A stretch of DNA of 64,000 nt from Ruficoccus amylovorans (GTDB lineage Bacteria; Verrucomicrobiota; Verrucomicrobiia; Opitutales; Cerasicoccaceae), in the NCBI RefSeq assembly GCF_014230085.1, contig NZ_JACHVB010000012.1, positions 372,001 to 436,000 on the forward strand, in the 5' to 3' direction. Under the pieces are notes generated by a model that made no database searches, was not told the DNA's origin, and saw nothing but the letters and a program-made list of their open reading frames with translations. Each line of letters opens with the position of its first letter. Within the stretch, counting starts at the first letter, position 1. This document shows, piece by piece, positions 9,510-20,100 of this stretch. A program made the translations under genes and the position numbers.

Positions 9510-10283
9510 ATGCAAACGTTCTTATACCTATCGCTCATCCCCGAGTCGCTGATAGCCTCGATGCTTCCCCCGGAGCAGTTCGGCGCTTATTACGCGACCG
9601 GGACACAAAAACGCAGCCGCGGCCGCGCGCTCTTCTTCGAAGTAAAGCGCGACTTCGCCTCGGATTACCTCAAGCTGGACCAGATCGAAAAGCGCTGCGT
9701 CCCGCACGAGGACGGGCGTCCGCGTAAATCGAGCTACCTGTCGATTTATCGGGTGCTTGAGCACGTGCCGCTGGAGGCGCTGGGCAAGCTCTACCTCATC
9801 ACCGATGATGGCAAGATGCTCGCGCTGGAGCCCCAGGAGTACGCGGTAAAGGACGAAGACCCGGTGCACCTCTACCAGGAAATCTGCCCGTTGCGCCCGC
9901 GCGTGGCCAGCACCCTGAACCCGTCGGCCTTTTGCCAGCGGATCACGGACCGCAACGAACCGGTCTCTGTGGATAAGATCGTCTTCTGCGAACTGGCCCT
10001 CGACGGCCTCGCTCAAGACCCGGCCGAAGCCAAGGCCGACAACCTGCCTTACCCGAACATCGCCCACCTGCGCGACTGCCTGCTGGCGGTCAAGAACGAC
10101 CCGACGAAGAAGACCAAGACGGTGGTACGCTCAATGCCGGGCGACCTCATGTACCGCACGATCAAACATGGCTTCTTCGTGGGCGGCGGCGGCAAGATGC
10201 TCTACTACCCGATGCCGGGCATGGACCAGCTCCAGCGCGAGTACTACGAGTGGTGGCGCTCCGCCGAGTCCTCCATGGGCTAG
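9510..10283 (+). CDS. Conserved hypothetical protein, 257 aa
   Basis: I do not recognise a characterised family. The protein begins MQTFLYLSLIPESLIASMLP, lacks a signal peptide or transmembrane stretch, and contains ordered-looking segments such as GRALFFEVKRDF, SSYLSIYRVLEHVPLEALG, KIVFCELALDGL and a Gly run GFFVGGGGKMLYYPMPG near the end. Balanced composition and normal codon use argue that it is real. It sits alone between ppk2 (divergent) and hppA, with 55 bp before hppA. The 187-bp leader upstream is AT-rich and repeats TTAGCT/TAGCTAA short motifs, possibly its promoter region. The function is unknown. Confidence 0.75.
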   Translation: MQTFLYLSLIPESLIASMLPPEQFGAYYATGTQKRSRGRALFFEVKRDFASDYLKLDQIEKRCVPHEDGRPRKSSYLSIYRVLEHVPLEALGKLYLITDDGKMLALEPQEYAVKDEDPVHLYQEICPLRPRVASTLNPSAFCQRITDRNEPVSVDKIVFCELALDGLAQDPAEAKADNLPYPNIAHLRDCLLAVKNDPTKKTKTVVRSMPGDLMYRTIKHGFFVGGGGKMLYYPMPGMDQLQREYYEWWRSAESSMG

Positions 10284-10338
10284 TATCAGATCGGCTTCTT
10301 ACGATCCAGTATAGAAAAATCTTATCCACACTTTAGTT

Positions 10339-12567
10339 ATGCATTCCATACATCCGTTATTCTGGTGTGTGCCGGTCGGCTCGGTGGTCGCCCTGGCATT
10401 CGCCTGGTATTTCTTCCGCCAGATGATGGCCGAAGACGAAGGCACCGAGACGATGCGCAAGATCGCCGCGCATGTGCGGGCTGGCGCCTACGCCTACCTG
10501 CGTCAGCAGTACAAGGTCGTCGGCATCGTCTTCATCGTCATTACGCTGGTCTTCATGTTCCTGGCCTACGGCCTGAAGCTGCAAAACCCCTGGGTGCCGT
10601 TCGCGTTCCTGACGGGGGGCTTCTTCTCCGGGCTGGCCGGGTTCTTCGGCATGAAGACCGCCACCTACGCCAGCGCCCGTGCGGCCAACGCCGCCAAGGA
10701 CTCCCTCGATCACGGACTGCGGGTCGCCTTCCGCTCTGGCGCGGTCATGGGGCTTGTCGTGGTCGGCCTGGGTCTGTTGGACATTTCCATCTGGTTCCTG
10801 GTGCTCTCGCACTTCTATCCGATTGGCGAGGCCGAAGGCCACAACCTGATCATCATCACGACCACGATGCTGACCTTCGGAATGGGGGCCTCGCTGCAGG
10901 CGCTCTTCGCCCGTGTGGGCGGCGGTATCTTCACCAAAGCCGCTGACGTTGGTGCTGACCTTGTAGGCAAGGTTGAGGCGGGCATCCCCGAGGACGACCC
11001 CCGCAACCCGGCCACCATCGCCGACAACGTTGGTGACAACGTCGGCGACGTTGCCGGGATGGGTGCGGACCTGTACGAGAGCTATTGCGGCTCGATTCTG
11101 GCTACGGCCTCGCTCGGTGCGGCCGCCTTCCTCGGCGCAGGCACGGACGTGCAGATGAAGGCCGTCATCGCCCCGATGCTGATCGGTGCGTTTGGCACGC
11201 TGCTTTCTATTCTGGGGATATTCAGCGTTCGCGTACAAAAGGGCGCGGACAGCAAGGCCCTGCTCGGCGCACTTGGCAAGGGTATCAACGTCAGCTCGGC
11301 GCTGATTATCGTCTTCTCGGCCCTCGTGCTGTACTTCCTGAAAATCCCCAACTGGTACGGGATCTGGGGTGCGATCGTGGTCGGCCTGATCACGGGTATC
11401 GTTATTGGCCGCGCCACCGAGTACTACACCTCGCAGGCTTACCGCCCGACGCAGCGCATCGCCGAACAGGCCAAAACTGGCCCGGCGACGGTCATTATCG
11501 CGGGAATGGGCGAGGGGATGCTCTCGGTTGCCTACCCGGTGCTGGCGGTCTGCGTTGGCACGACGCTGGCCTACCTGCTGGCCACGGGCTTTACGTTTGA
11601 CTCGGACACCATGTCACAGGGGCTGTATGGGATCGGCATCGCCGCGGTCGGCATGCTCTCGACGCTCGGCATCACCCTGGCCACGGACGCCTACGGCCCC
11701 ATCGCCGACAATGCCGGCGGTAACGCCGAAATGAGCGGCCTGGACCCCGAAGTGCGCCGCCGCACGGACATGCTCGACTCGTTGGGCAACACCACCGCCG
11801 CCACCGGCAAGGGCTTTGCTATCGGCTCGGCCGCGCTGACCGCGCTCGCGCTGCTGGCCTCCTACATCGAGGAACTGAAGATCGGCATCAACCGCGTCAT
11901 GGCGCAGTTGGGCGAGTTCACCTTCCCGGACAAGACGGTCGTGCACTCGGCCAACGAGGTGACCAACCTGAGTCTCTTCGACATGATGAATGTCTTCGAG
12001 GTCAACCTGATGAACCCGAAGGTGATCATCGGGCTGTTCCTGGGCTGCATGATGGCCTTCCTCTTCTGCGGGCTGACCATGAATGCCGTGGGCCGCGCCG
12101 CCTCCCAGATGGTGGACGAGGTTCGCCGCCAGTTCAAGGAGATACCCGGTATCCTCGAAAGCAAGGCCGAGCCGGATTACGCCCGTTGCGTGACCATCTC
12201 GACTTTCGCCGCTCAGAAGGAAATGCTCTTCCCCGCGCTCACGGCTGTGATCGTGCCGGTGCTGGTCGGGATCGTCTTCGGTGTGCCGGGTGTGCTCGGC
12301 CTGCTCGGTGGCGCGCTCGCGGGCGGTTTTGCCCTGGCGGTCTTCATGGCCAACAGCGGCGGTGCCTGGGATAACGCCAAGAAGTACATCGAAGAAGGCC
12401 ACCACGGCGGCAAGGGCTCCGAAGCCCACAAAGCGTCCGTCATCGGTGATACCGTGGGCGACCCCTTCAAGGACACCTCCGGCCCGAGCCTCAACATCCT
12501 GATCAAGCTGATGAGCATGGTCTCCATCGTGGTGGCGGGCGTCACCGTCAGCTTCAGCCTGCTTTAA
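10339..12567 (+). CDS. hppA: Membrane-bound ion-translocating pyrophosphatase, K+-dependent type
   Basis: The 742-residue protein hydrolyses pyrophosphate and pumps H+ and/or Na+ across the inner membrane. It has about 16 membrane segments. The catalytic signature is visible as [20 protein letters not shown] followed by [20 protein letters not shown] near residues 205-240, and the C-terminal site as [14 protein letters not shown] plus [17 protein letters not shown]. The [16 protein letters not shown] segment near 482 carries Ala where K+-independent enzymes carry Lys, so this belongs to the K+-dependent branch. That branch includes proton, sodium and dual pumps, and the pumped ion is not settled here. 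A hairpin lies downstream before dgkA. Confidence 0.96.
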   Translation: MHSIHPLFWCVPVGSVVALAFAWYFFRQMMAEDEGTETMRKIAAHVRAGAYAYLRQQYKVVGIVFIVITLVFMFLAYGLKLQNPWVPFAFLTGGFFSGLAGFFGMKTATYASARAANAAKDSLDHGLRVAFRSGAVMGLVVVGLGLLDISIWFLVLSHFYPIGEAEGHNLIIITTTMLTFGMGASLQALFARVGGGIFTKAADVGADLVGKVEAGIPEDDPRNPATIADNVGDNVGDVAGMGADLYESYCGSILATASLGAAAFLGAGTDVQMKAVIAPMLIGAFGTLLSILGIFSVRVQKGADSKALLGALGKGINVSSALIIVFSALVLYFLKIPNWYGIWGAIVVGLITGIVIGRATEYYTSQAYRPTQRIAEQAKTGPATVIIAGMGEGMLSVAYPVLAVCVGTTLAYLLATGFTFDSDTMSQGLYGIGIAAVGMLSTLGITLATDAYGPIADNAGGNAEMSGLDPEVRRRTDMLDSLGNTTAATGKGFAIGSAALTALALLASYIEELKIGINRVMAQLGEFTFPDKTVVHSANEVTNLSLFDMMNVFEVNLMNPKVIIGLFLGCMMAFLFCGLTMNAVGRAASQMVDEVRRQFKEIPGILESKAEPDYARCVTISTFAAQKEMLFPALTAVIVPVLVGIVFGVPGVLGLLGGALAGGFALAVFMANSGGAWDNAKKYIEEGHHGGKGSEAHKASVIGDTVGDPFKDTSGPSLNILIKLMSMVSIVVAGVTVSFSLL

Positions 12568-12672
12568 GATTAACCAATACCGCCCCGCGTGCGCCGGAGC
12601 CGATCCGGCGGCGCAGGGTGGGGTGGTGTTTGTTACAAGCTGGTGACGAACGCCTTATAAGTTTGCCTTAAC

Positions 12673-12705
12673 GGAAAGCCGCGATTTACGTCGCGGCTTT
12701 CCTTT
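12673..12705 (+). terminator. Hairpin between hppA and dgkA, probable terminator or attenuator
   Basis: A perfect 12-bp stem (GGAAAGCCGCGA with its complement at 12691-12702) encloses a 6-base loop and is followed by only three T. It ends 13 bases before the dgkA ATG, so it could end hppA transcripts or modulate dgkA translation. Confidence 0.6.
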
Positions 12706-12715
12706 GGGGAAATTT

Positions 12716-13156
12716 ATGTTGCAGGAACGCCAGCCGGAACCCGCCGCCCGCGCCGTCGAGGACACTGTCCGCCAGGACAAGTCCACCGGTGGCCTGCGGC
12801 GCATCTATAACGCCCTGCGCTACTCGCTGCAGGGGATCGGCGCCGCCGTCAAGCAGGAGTCAGCCTTTCGGCAGGAGATGATTCTGTGCGCGGTCCTCGT
12901 ACCGGTGGCCGCGCTGCTGCCGGTTGGCCTGCTGGGAAAGGCGCTCATGCTCGGTAGCCTGTTTCTGGTGCTCATCACCGAGCTCCTCAACTCCGCCATC
13001 GAGTGGACCGTGGATTACGTGAGCCAGGAGACACACCCCTTTGCCCGCCGGGCCAAGGACATGGGGAGCGCCGCCGTCTTTTTCTCCCTCGTCAACGTCC
13101 TTGTCGTCTGGGTGCTCGTCATCGCGCAGGCCTGGCAGGATGGCATGTTCGGGTGA
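12716..13156 (+). CDS. dgkA: Diacylglycerol kinase, DgkA family
   Basis: This 146-residue integral membrane protein phosphorylates diacylglycerol (or undecaprenol in some bacteria) with ATP, returning the lipid to phosphatidate. The family signature ITELLNSAIEWTVDYVSQE is followed by HPFARRAKDMGSAAVFFSL, containing the catalytic Glu and the AKDMGSAAV block. Three hydrophobic helices follow a basic N-terminal tail of about 35 residues. I use the ATG at 12716, preceded by GGGG at 12707-12710; a TTG at 12704 would lie within the end of the hairpin region. It follows hppA on the same strand and converges on pyc. Confidence 0.93.
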   Translation: MLQERQPEPAARAVEDTVRQDKSTGGLRRIYNALRYSLQGIGAAVKQESAFRQEMILCAVLVPVAALLPVGLLGKALMLGSLFLVLITELLNSAIEWTVDYVSQETHPFARRAKDMGSAAVFFSLVNVLVVWVLVIAQAWQDGMFG

Positions 13157-13180
13157 GTGTGATTGGTTCAGCCGGTGAGC

Positions 13181-13212
13181 AAAAAAAACGCGCCCCGGAG
13201 TGAGGCGCGTTT
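13181..13212 (-). terminator. Intrinsic terminator of pyc
   Basis: A 9-bp stem (AAACGCGCC at 13186-13194 with GGCGCGTTT at 13204-13212) is followed on the minus strand by eight T. It lies 46 bp past the pyc stop and ends minus-strand transcription. Confidence 0.85.
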
Positions 13213-13257
13213 GGGACTCGGCTTTTTGATGAAAAACCGGACACCCGGCTGGCTGCT

Positions 13258-16200
13258 TCAGCGCAGGCGGATGAGGAGGTCCTTGGTCTGTACGCTGTCG
13301 CCCATTTTGACAAGGATTTCGTCCACCACGCCGTTTTGCGGGGCGTAAACGGTGGTCTGCATCTTCATGGCCTCGATCACGGCGAGCTTGTCGCCCTTGG
13401 CCACCTTCTGGCCCACGGTGGCGTTGAGGCCGCTGATCATGCCGGGGATTGGTGCGGCCACCTGGCGCGGGTCGGCCGGGTCGGCCTGCGGGCGGTGCTC
13501 GGTGGCGGGCTTGACAGCGGCGTCGGCGACAAAGGTTTCGCGGGCGCGCCCGTTGATCTCAAAGGTCAGGGTGCGCACGCCTTCCTCGTCGGGCTCGCCG
13601 ATGCCGGTCAGGCGGATGTAGAGTGTCTTGCCCTCCTCGATGTCCACCGTGATTTCCTCGCCCAGCTTGAGCCCGTAGAAGAAGGCCGGAGTCGGCAGCA
13701 CGGAGACGTTGCCGTAGTCGGCGCGGGCCTTTTCCAGCGCGGTGAAGACGTCCGGGTACATCAGGTGGTCGAAGAGGTCGTCGTCGCTGACTTCGCGCTT
13801 GAGGCGCTTGGCCAGCTCGGCCTTTTCCGCCTTGAGGTCGATCTTCGGAGCCTTCGTGCCGGGGCGTCCGGTCGAGGGCTTGCGGTCGCCCAGCACGACC
13901 TTTTGCAGCGGCTTGGGCCAGCCGCCTTCAGGTTGACCGAGGCCGCCCGAGAGCATGTCCACCACACTGGCGGGGAAGGGCGTCGAGCCGGGATCGAGGT
14001 TGAGCATGTCGCGCGGTTCGATCCCCTTGGAGAGCAGGAAAATCGCCAGATCGCCCACCACTTTGCTTGACGGAGTGACTTTTACGATGTCCCCGAGCAT
14101 GAGGTTGACCTCGCGGTAGTAGCGGACAACTTCGGGCCAGCGTTTGCCCAGGCCCAGCGCGGTGGCCTGCTCGCGCAGGTTCGTGTACTGGCCGCCGGGC
14201 ATTTCGTGCCGGTAAACCTCGGCGCTCCCGAATTTGGGTGAGGTGTCAAACGGCCCGTAGGACTGGCGCACGGCTTCCCAGTACAACGAAAGCTCGTCGA
14301 GTGTGGCCTGATCGAGCCCGGTATCGCGCGGGCTGTGGCGCAGGGCGTGGGCGACGGAGTTCAGGTTCGGCTGTGAGGTGAGCCCGGAGAGCGACGAGAT
14401 GGCCAGGTCCACGATATCGGCTCCGGCCTCGGCCGCCTTGAGAATGCTCGCGCTGGCGATGCCGCTGCTGTCGTGGGTGTGGAAATGGATCGGGATGCCG
14501 ACTTCCTGCCGGAGGGTTTTGATCAGCTTCTCCGCCGCGAGCGGGTGGCAAAGTCCGGCCATGTCCTTGATCGCAAGGATATGCGCGCCCATGTTCTCCA
14601 GTTCCTTGGCCAGGCGCACGTAGTACTCCAGCGAATACTTGGCGCGGTCGGGGTCGAGAATGTCCCCGGTGTAGCACAGGGCGGCCTCGCAGAGCGCGTC
14701 CGTGTGCCCGGTGACGGCCTCGATGGCGACCTTGATATTGGGCAGGTAGTTGAGGCTGTCAAAAACGCGGAACAGGTCGATCCCGGCCTCGGCGGTGTGG
14801 GTGACGAAGGCGCGGATGACGTTGTCGGGGTAGTTGGAATAGCCGACGCCGTTAGCCCCACGCAGGAGCATCTGGAAAAGCACGTTGGGCACGCGCTCGC
14901 GCAACTCGCGCAGGCGGGCGTAGGGGCACTCGTGCAGGAAGCGCATGGCTGTGTCAAAGGTGGCTCCACCCCACATTTCCATACTGAAGAGGTTGGGCAG
15001 GCGGCGGGCCATGACGGGGGCGGCCTGGAGCATGTCGTAGCTGCGCACGCGGGCGGCGAGCAGGCTCTGGTGCGCGTCGCGGAAGGTCGTGTCCGTGACC
15101 AGCAGGCGTTTTTCCTTGCGCACCCACTGGGCGAACTTCTGCGGGCCGAGCTTTTGCAGTCGCTGGCGGGTGCCGTCGGCGGGCGCGGTGGTGTGCTCCC
15201 ACTCGGGCACGATCACGGGCAGGCTGCGGTCGGGCTCGGGGCGGCCCTTGACCTGCGGGTTGCCGTTGACGATGACTTCGCCCAGGTAGCGCAGCAGCTT
15301 GGTCGCGCGGTCGCGCCGGGGCTGGAAGTTAAACAGCTCGGGCGTGGTGTCGATGAGCGTCGTGCTGGCCTTGCCGCTGACGAAGATCGGGTGCGCGATG
15401 ACGTTTTCGAGGAAGGGGATGTTCGTCTTTACGCCGCGGATGCGCATCTCGCGCAGCGCACGGTCCATCCGGTGGATGGCCCCCTGGAAGGTCGCGTCGG
15501 AGGCGGTCAGCTTGACCAGCAGCGAGTCGTAAAACGGCGTGATGACCGCCCCGGTGTCGCCCATCGCGCCGTCGAGGCGGATGCCGAATCCCGCCGCGCT
15601 TCGGTAGTTGATGATCTTGCCGTAGTCGGGAGTGAAATGCTTTTCCGGGTCCTCGGTGGTGATGCGGCACTGGATGGCGAAGCCGTTGCGGGCGATTTTG
15701 TCCTGCGCGGGGAGGTTGACGGCGGGGCCGTGCAGCGGCTCACCCTGCGCGATGAGGATCTGCGAGCGCACGATGTCGAGCCCGGTGATGACCTCGGTCA
15801 CGGTGTGCTCGACCTGGACGCGCGGGTTCATCTCGATAAAGAACCACTCCTGCGTCTCCTGGTCGTAGAGAAACTCCACCGTCCCGGCGTTGTCATAGCG
15901 AATGCTCTTGGCGAGCTTGACGGCGGCGTCGCAGAGGGCGTGCCGCACCTCGTCCGGGAGCCCGAGCGAGGGTGCTATCTCGACTACCTTCTGGTGGCGA
16001 CGCTGCACGGAGCAGTCGCGCTCGTGCAGGTGGACGACGTTTCCGTGCTGGTCGCCGATGATTTGCACTTCGATGTGCTTGGCCTTGGAAATGTACCGCT
16101 CCAGGAAAACCTCGGGGTTGCCGAAGGCGACTTTGGCTTCCTGCTGCGCCTCCTCCAGCAGGGACTGGAGTTGCTTCGGGTCGCGGACGATGCGCATGCC

Positions 16201-16698
16201 CCGGCCACCGCCGCCGTGGGCGGCCTTGATGATGAGCGGGAAGCCGATGCGCTCGGCAGCCTTCATCGCCTTCTTCGGGTCGCTGATCGGGTCCGGGGTG
16301 CCGGGCAGGGTGGGGACGCCGACCTTTTCCGCCGCGTGGCGTGCCTGCACTTTGTCGCCCATCATCTCCAGCAGTTCCGGGCGCGGTCCGACAAAGACGA
16401 TACCCGCCTCGTGGCAAGCCTTCGCGAAGGTCGCGTTTTCAGACAAAAACCCGTAGCCGGGGTGAATAAGGTCCACGCCCTTCTCGCGGGCGAGGGTGAT
16501 GATACCCTTAATGTCCAGATAGGCTGCTACCGGTCCCTTGTCCTTGCCGACCTGGTAGGCCTCGTCCGCCTTGAAGCGGTGGACCCCGAAGCGGTCCTCA
16601 TGCGCATAGATGGCGACGGTGCGCATGTCCAGTTCGGTGGCGCTTCGAAAGATGCGCACGGCGATTTCACTACGGTTAGCGGCGAGAAGTTTCTTCAT
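13258..16698 (-). CDS. pyc: Pyruvate carboxylase
   Basis: This 1146-residue single-chain biotin enzyme carboxylates pyruvate to oxaloacetate with ATP and bicarbonate, an anaplerotic step. Order of domains: biotin carboxylase at 1-450 (MKKLLAANRSEIAVRIFRSA, the ATP-grasp glycine loop AAHGGGGRGMRIV, EMNPRVQVEHTVTE), then carboxyltransferase at about 530-800 (DTTFRDAHQSLLAARVRSYD, LFRVFDSLNY, HFHTHDSSGIASAS). A tetramerisation region and the C-terminal biotinyl domain with EAMKMQT near 1109 (the biotinylated Lys) come last. Length matches the normal alpha-4 type. The ATG at 16698 matches the family N-terminus. It appears monocistronic. Confidence 0.97.
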   Translation of the reverse strand: MKKLLAANRSEIAVRIFRSATELDMRTVAIYAHEDRFGVHRFKADEAYQVGKDKGPVAAYLDIKGIITLAREKGVDLIHPGYGFLSENATFAKACHEAGIVFVGPRPELLEMMGDKVQARHAAEKVGVPTLPGTPDPISDPKKAMKAAERIGFPLIIKAAHGGGGRGMRIVRDPKQLQSLLEEAQQEAKVAFGNPEVFLERYISKAKHIEVQIIGDQHGNVVHLHERDCSVQRRHQKVVEIAPSLGLPDEVRHALCDAAVKLAKSIRYDNAGTVEFLYDQETQEWFFIEMNPRVQVEHTVTEVITGLDIVRSQILIAQGEPLHGPAVNLPAQDKIARNGFAIQCRITTEDPEKHFTPDYGKIINYRSAAGFGIRLDGAMGDTGAVITPFYDSLLVKLTASDATFQGAIHRMDRALREMRIRGVKTNIPFLENVIAHPIFVSGKASTTLIDTTPELFNFQPRRDRATKLLRYLGEVIVNGNPQVKGRPEPDRSLPVIVPEWEHTTAPADGTRQRLQKLGPQKFAQWVRKEKRLLVTDTTFRDAHQSLLAARVRSYDMLQAAPVMARRLPNLFSMEMWGGATFDTAMRFLHECPYARLRELRERVPNVLFQMLLRGANGVGYSNYPDNVIRAFVTHTAEAGIDLFRVFDSLNYLPNIKVAIEAVTGHTDALCEAALCYTGDILDPDRAKYSLEYYVRLAKELENMGAHILAIKDMAGLCHPLAAEKLIKTLRQEVGIPIHFHTHDSSGIASASILKAAEAGADIVDLAISSLSGLTSQPNLNSVAHALRHSPRDTGLDQATLDELSLYWEAVRQSYGPFDTSPKFGSAEVYRHEMPGGQYTNLREQATALGLGKRWPEVVRYYREVNLMLGDIVKVTPSSKVVGDLAIFLLSKGIEPRDMLNLDPGSTPFPASVVDMLSGGLGQPEGGWPKPLQKVVLGDRKPSTGRPGTKAPKIDLKAEKAELAKRLKREVSDDDLFDHLMYPDVFTALEKARADYGNVSVLPTPAFFYGLKLGEEITVDIEEGKTLYIRLTGIGEPDEEGVRTLTFEINGRARETFVADAAVKPATEHRPQADPADPRQVAAPIPGMISGLNATVGQKVAKGDKLAVIEAMKMQTTVYAPQNGVVDEILVKMGDSVQTKDLLIRLR

Positions 16699-17042
16699 GC
16701 AGATAATACGAGGGATTGAAAATCAGTCGGCCTAATGGAAGTTATTTATGCTGATTATGCAAGCGGAAGAACGTATCTATTAGGATCTTAGCTGATTTTA
16801 GCAGGTTGTACGCACTTGTAGCGATGGTGGATTTGCAGGGCGCGTGGTTCCTTGGTTTTAGAAGGATAATGACGAAAATAAAATCGAGTCCGCGTCAACC
16901 GGCACCGTGAGCCCTGACTGAAAAACGTGTTTTTTTGAGCGCCAGCGTTGCTATTACAAATAATTGGTCGTCTGTGGCTTAAGGTTTCAAGAACAAGGTC
17001 GGAGGTAAGCCCCCGTGTCGAATGTAGCTTGACGAGGATACG
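16699..17042. other. Divergent intergenic region between pyc and the secreted glycosidase gene
   Basis: No reading frame of note is seen on either strand in these 344 bp. The sequence is AT-richer than its surroundings. A -35-like TTGACG sits at 17029-17034, just before the LacI-type palindrome, and likely serves the plus-strand gene. The pyc promoter should lie in the left half but no clear motif was seen. Confidence 0.5.
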
Positions 17043-17066
17043 ATTTGCGTAAATGTTTACGCAAAT
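17043..17066. promoter_or_regulatory. LacI-family operator O1
   Basis: Perfect inverted repeat with 11-bp arms (ATTTGCGTAAA and its complement) around a TG centre. It lies 45 bp upstream of the glycosidase ATG and overlaps the core promoter region after the TTGACG at 17029. Similar GTAAAC/GTTTAC cores recur in front of lacI, the oxidoreductase and the PEP-CTERM gene. Confidence 0.8.
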
Positions 17067-17111
17067 GCTGGAAAATCCAGTTCGGGCTAATTGAAAACCA
17101 TCGTTTTTATT

Positions 17112-20100
17112 ATGCGTTCCTCCTTATTTTTTCGTGTCATTCGGGGTGTGTCAGGTTGTTCGATGCCGTTGCTACGGGTGGCGGTGATCGCCCTCATGGG
17201 CCTCGGATGGTATGAGGGGGCGTACGCCGCCGAGAGCCTGGAGGTGCGCAAGACCGGTGATGGGCAGGTGCAGGTTGTGATCGTGGCCCCGAAGGCGGAC
17301 GCGATACACACCCGCGTGATGCTGGATACCGACGAGAGCCGGGCCACGGGCTTTGGCGACGAAGGCGCAGACCTGATGATCGAGGGGGCGACCCTCTACG
17401 CCTATCCCAAGGGGGCGACGGGCTGGAACTGGGATTCGCTCGGTCCGGTGCCCAATGCGGTCGAAGGCGGTCGCCTCGTCTATACCTTGGCGCTGCCCGA
17501 GCAGCCGCGGATTTTGCGGCTTTTTGTGGAAAGCTTTAATGACAACTGGGAGGTCACGGACCGCTTTCCCGCGGAGGGCGCGGTCTCGGTGGACACCTCC
17601 CGCCTTGGATCGGTGCCGCAGGTCTCGGGCAGCGCTTCGCTGAGCGGTAACCTCTACCGCACGCCCACCGGAGGCCTGGCGGTGGCCGTCCTCGGGCAGG
17701 GGTTGGACCCCAATCGCCTCCGTGCCTTTATCAATACGGATGGCAACGCCTCAACCGGTCTGGCTCCCGCCGGGGCCGACTACATGATCGAGGGGCTTAC
17801 GCTCTACAAGCACACTGGTTCGGGCACGGGGTGGGACTGGACACCGCTCGGCCAACTCACCCCCGACATCAGGGAGGCGGGGGTCCTCTACCAGATCGAG
17901 GCTGTGGACTACGGGGATGTCATCGAGTACCGTATCGAAAAAACGGATACAAACTGGGAGGTGATCGACCGCTACCCCGGCACAGGGATGAAAAAAACGA
18001 AAAGGTCCGAACTCAAAGAATATTCTTACCAAGGGCCTGACCGACAAGTCGGGCCTAAAAATTATTCCCTCGACGAGTTGATGGCCTTTGCACCGTCTTC
18101 GCTGAACGCAGGATTTGACCGGCTCATGGACGGGCTGGACTGGACGTCGGCTCCGCTGGCCGCCCCGGCGTGGAAGGCGAAGGGCTTTGACGAGGCGTTG
18201 CCTCTGGTCTTTACGCTACAGGATGCCCAGACGGGGGCGACGGTTGCGCTGACGCCCGCCTCGCAGTCTGTATCGGGCGAGTGGACCCGGTGGGCAGGCG
18301 AGGCCGGGGGCGTGCACTGGAGCGTTTTTTCCCGTCTGGATGAAAACGCGGACATGGACATCTACACCCGCCTCAAAAGTTCCGGCGAACGGCTGCTTCG
18401 CCTCGGTGTCGGGGTAAAAATACCGGCGGCGGACTGGGTTTGGCATGACGATGTCGAGTATCGCGAGCCTGTCTCCAGCGGGCGCGCCGAGTACGCGCAC
18501 ACCGGCGCGAGCCCCTACGGGATGGATGGGGCGGTCTCGAAATACCCGCTCGGAGTCATTAGCGCGGATGACCGGGCGCTCGTGCTGGAGACCGACCTGA
18601 GCGAGCCGGTGGTTTTTAAAATATCCGCCCGCCCGGCGCAGGGTGTATTCGGAATTCACTACGATGTGGCGTTGACGCCGCTGACCCTGAAATTTCCCAA
18701 CGAAGCCGTCACACACCTGACTCTGCGCGCCCGCGATGTGCCCGAGCAGCAGGCGTTTCGTCAAGCTTTGGGGGAGCTTTACACGCGCAACCCTGCGCTG
18801 TTTGAGCGCCGTCCTGCCGAGGTCGGCTTGTGGATGCCATTTACCGATATTTCCAAAATCCGCGACCCGCAGGACTTCGGGTTCGCCTACTACGAAAAGG
18901 GCGGAGCCATCGGCGCTGACGTGGATTTCTGCCATGACAACGGCGTGCTCACCCTCGTCTATACCGAGCCGTGGCTGTACTGGCTGCCCATGCCGCAGGG
19001 GATGGAGCGCACGCCGCAGACAGCTCTGGCCCTGATGAAGCGGCTCGCTGCGGGGGGCACCGGAAAGGCGGCCGAATTCGCCTCGGGCGGACTACTGGGG
19101 GCGGCCCGTTCGCCGGAGGGTGACATTGTCATGACTTTTCAGGACGTGCCGTGGAATTCCGGTGGCCGCATGGAGGTGAGCACCGATCCCGAGCTTCCCA
19201 CTGCTCCGGGCGCGTCGGTCAACCGTGCCATGGCCGAGTTCGCCTTTATGCGTGAGCAGATGGACCACGAAAAAGTGGACGGCATCTACCTGGACTCGCT
19301 CAGCGCGATGTTCATCATGGACTACAATCCCGAGGCACTGGCCGTGGCCGACTATCCGGCGACATTCACTGCCGATGTGCTCAAGCCCGGGCTGGCGACG
19401 CCCATCGCAGCTTATGAATTTATCGCTGCGTTGGCCGGTTACGCCGAATCGAAGGGCAAGTACCTGATGGGCAATTTCCCGTGCTGGAATTTCCCCTTCT
19501 TCATGCCGCTGATCGACATCCCCGGCGAGGAGACGCACTGGTTCAGCAAGGGCCGCTACGAGCGCATGAGCGATCGCGATCTGAACTACCGCCGCGCCAT
19601 GTCCGGGCAGAAGGCGTGGGGCTTTCTCATGAACGGCGAGTACGACCATTTCGAGCCGCAGTTCGCCAGAAGCTATTTTGAGGACTGCCTCTTTTGGGCG
19701 TTTCAGCCGAGCCTCTTCAGTCACGACGCGGCCAACGATCCGTACTGGGAAAATGCGGAATGGTATGAGCGGGATCGTCCCTGGTTCCAACGCTACATGC
19801 CGTGGATTCAGCGACTGGCCGCGGTCGGCTGGCAGCCGACCGGGATCGCCAGCACGTCCGAGCCGGAGATCCAGGTCGAGCATTTTTATGGCGAAGGTGA
19901 GCCGGTTATTTTTATAACAGCGCGCAATTCGGGCGCGTCCACCGTCAGTTCCTACCTTGATGTCCAGCTCCCTCGCGACAGCGGCGAATGGCTGTGGACA
20001 AATCCGTTGGATGGCGAGGCGGGCTGGCTTTTCACCGATGCCGGTGGAGCGGGGACCGTTCCCGTCATGTTGGAGCCGGGGCAGGTCCGCGTGTTCGCGC

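Noticed and set aside
14473-16719. 748-codon open frame antisense to pyc
   Set aside because: The sense protein is a complete pyruvate carboxylase; the antisense product is repetitive and unlike any protein family.
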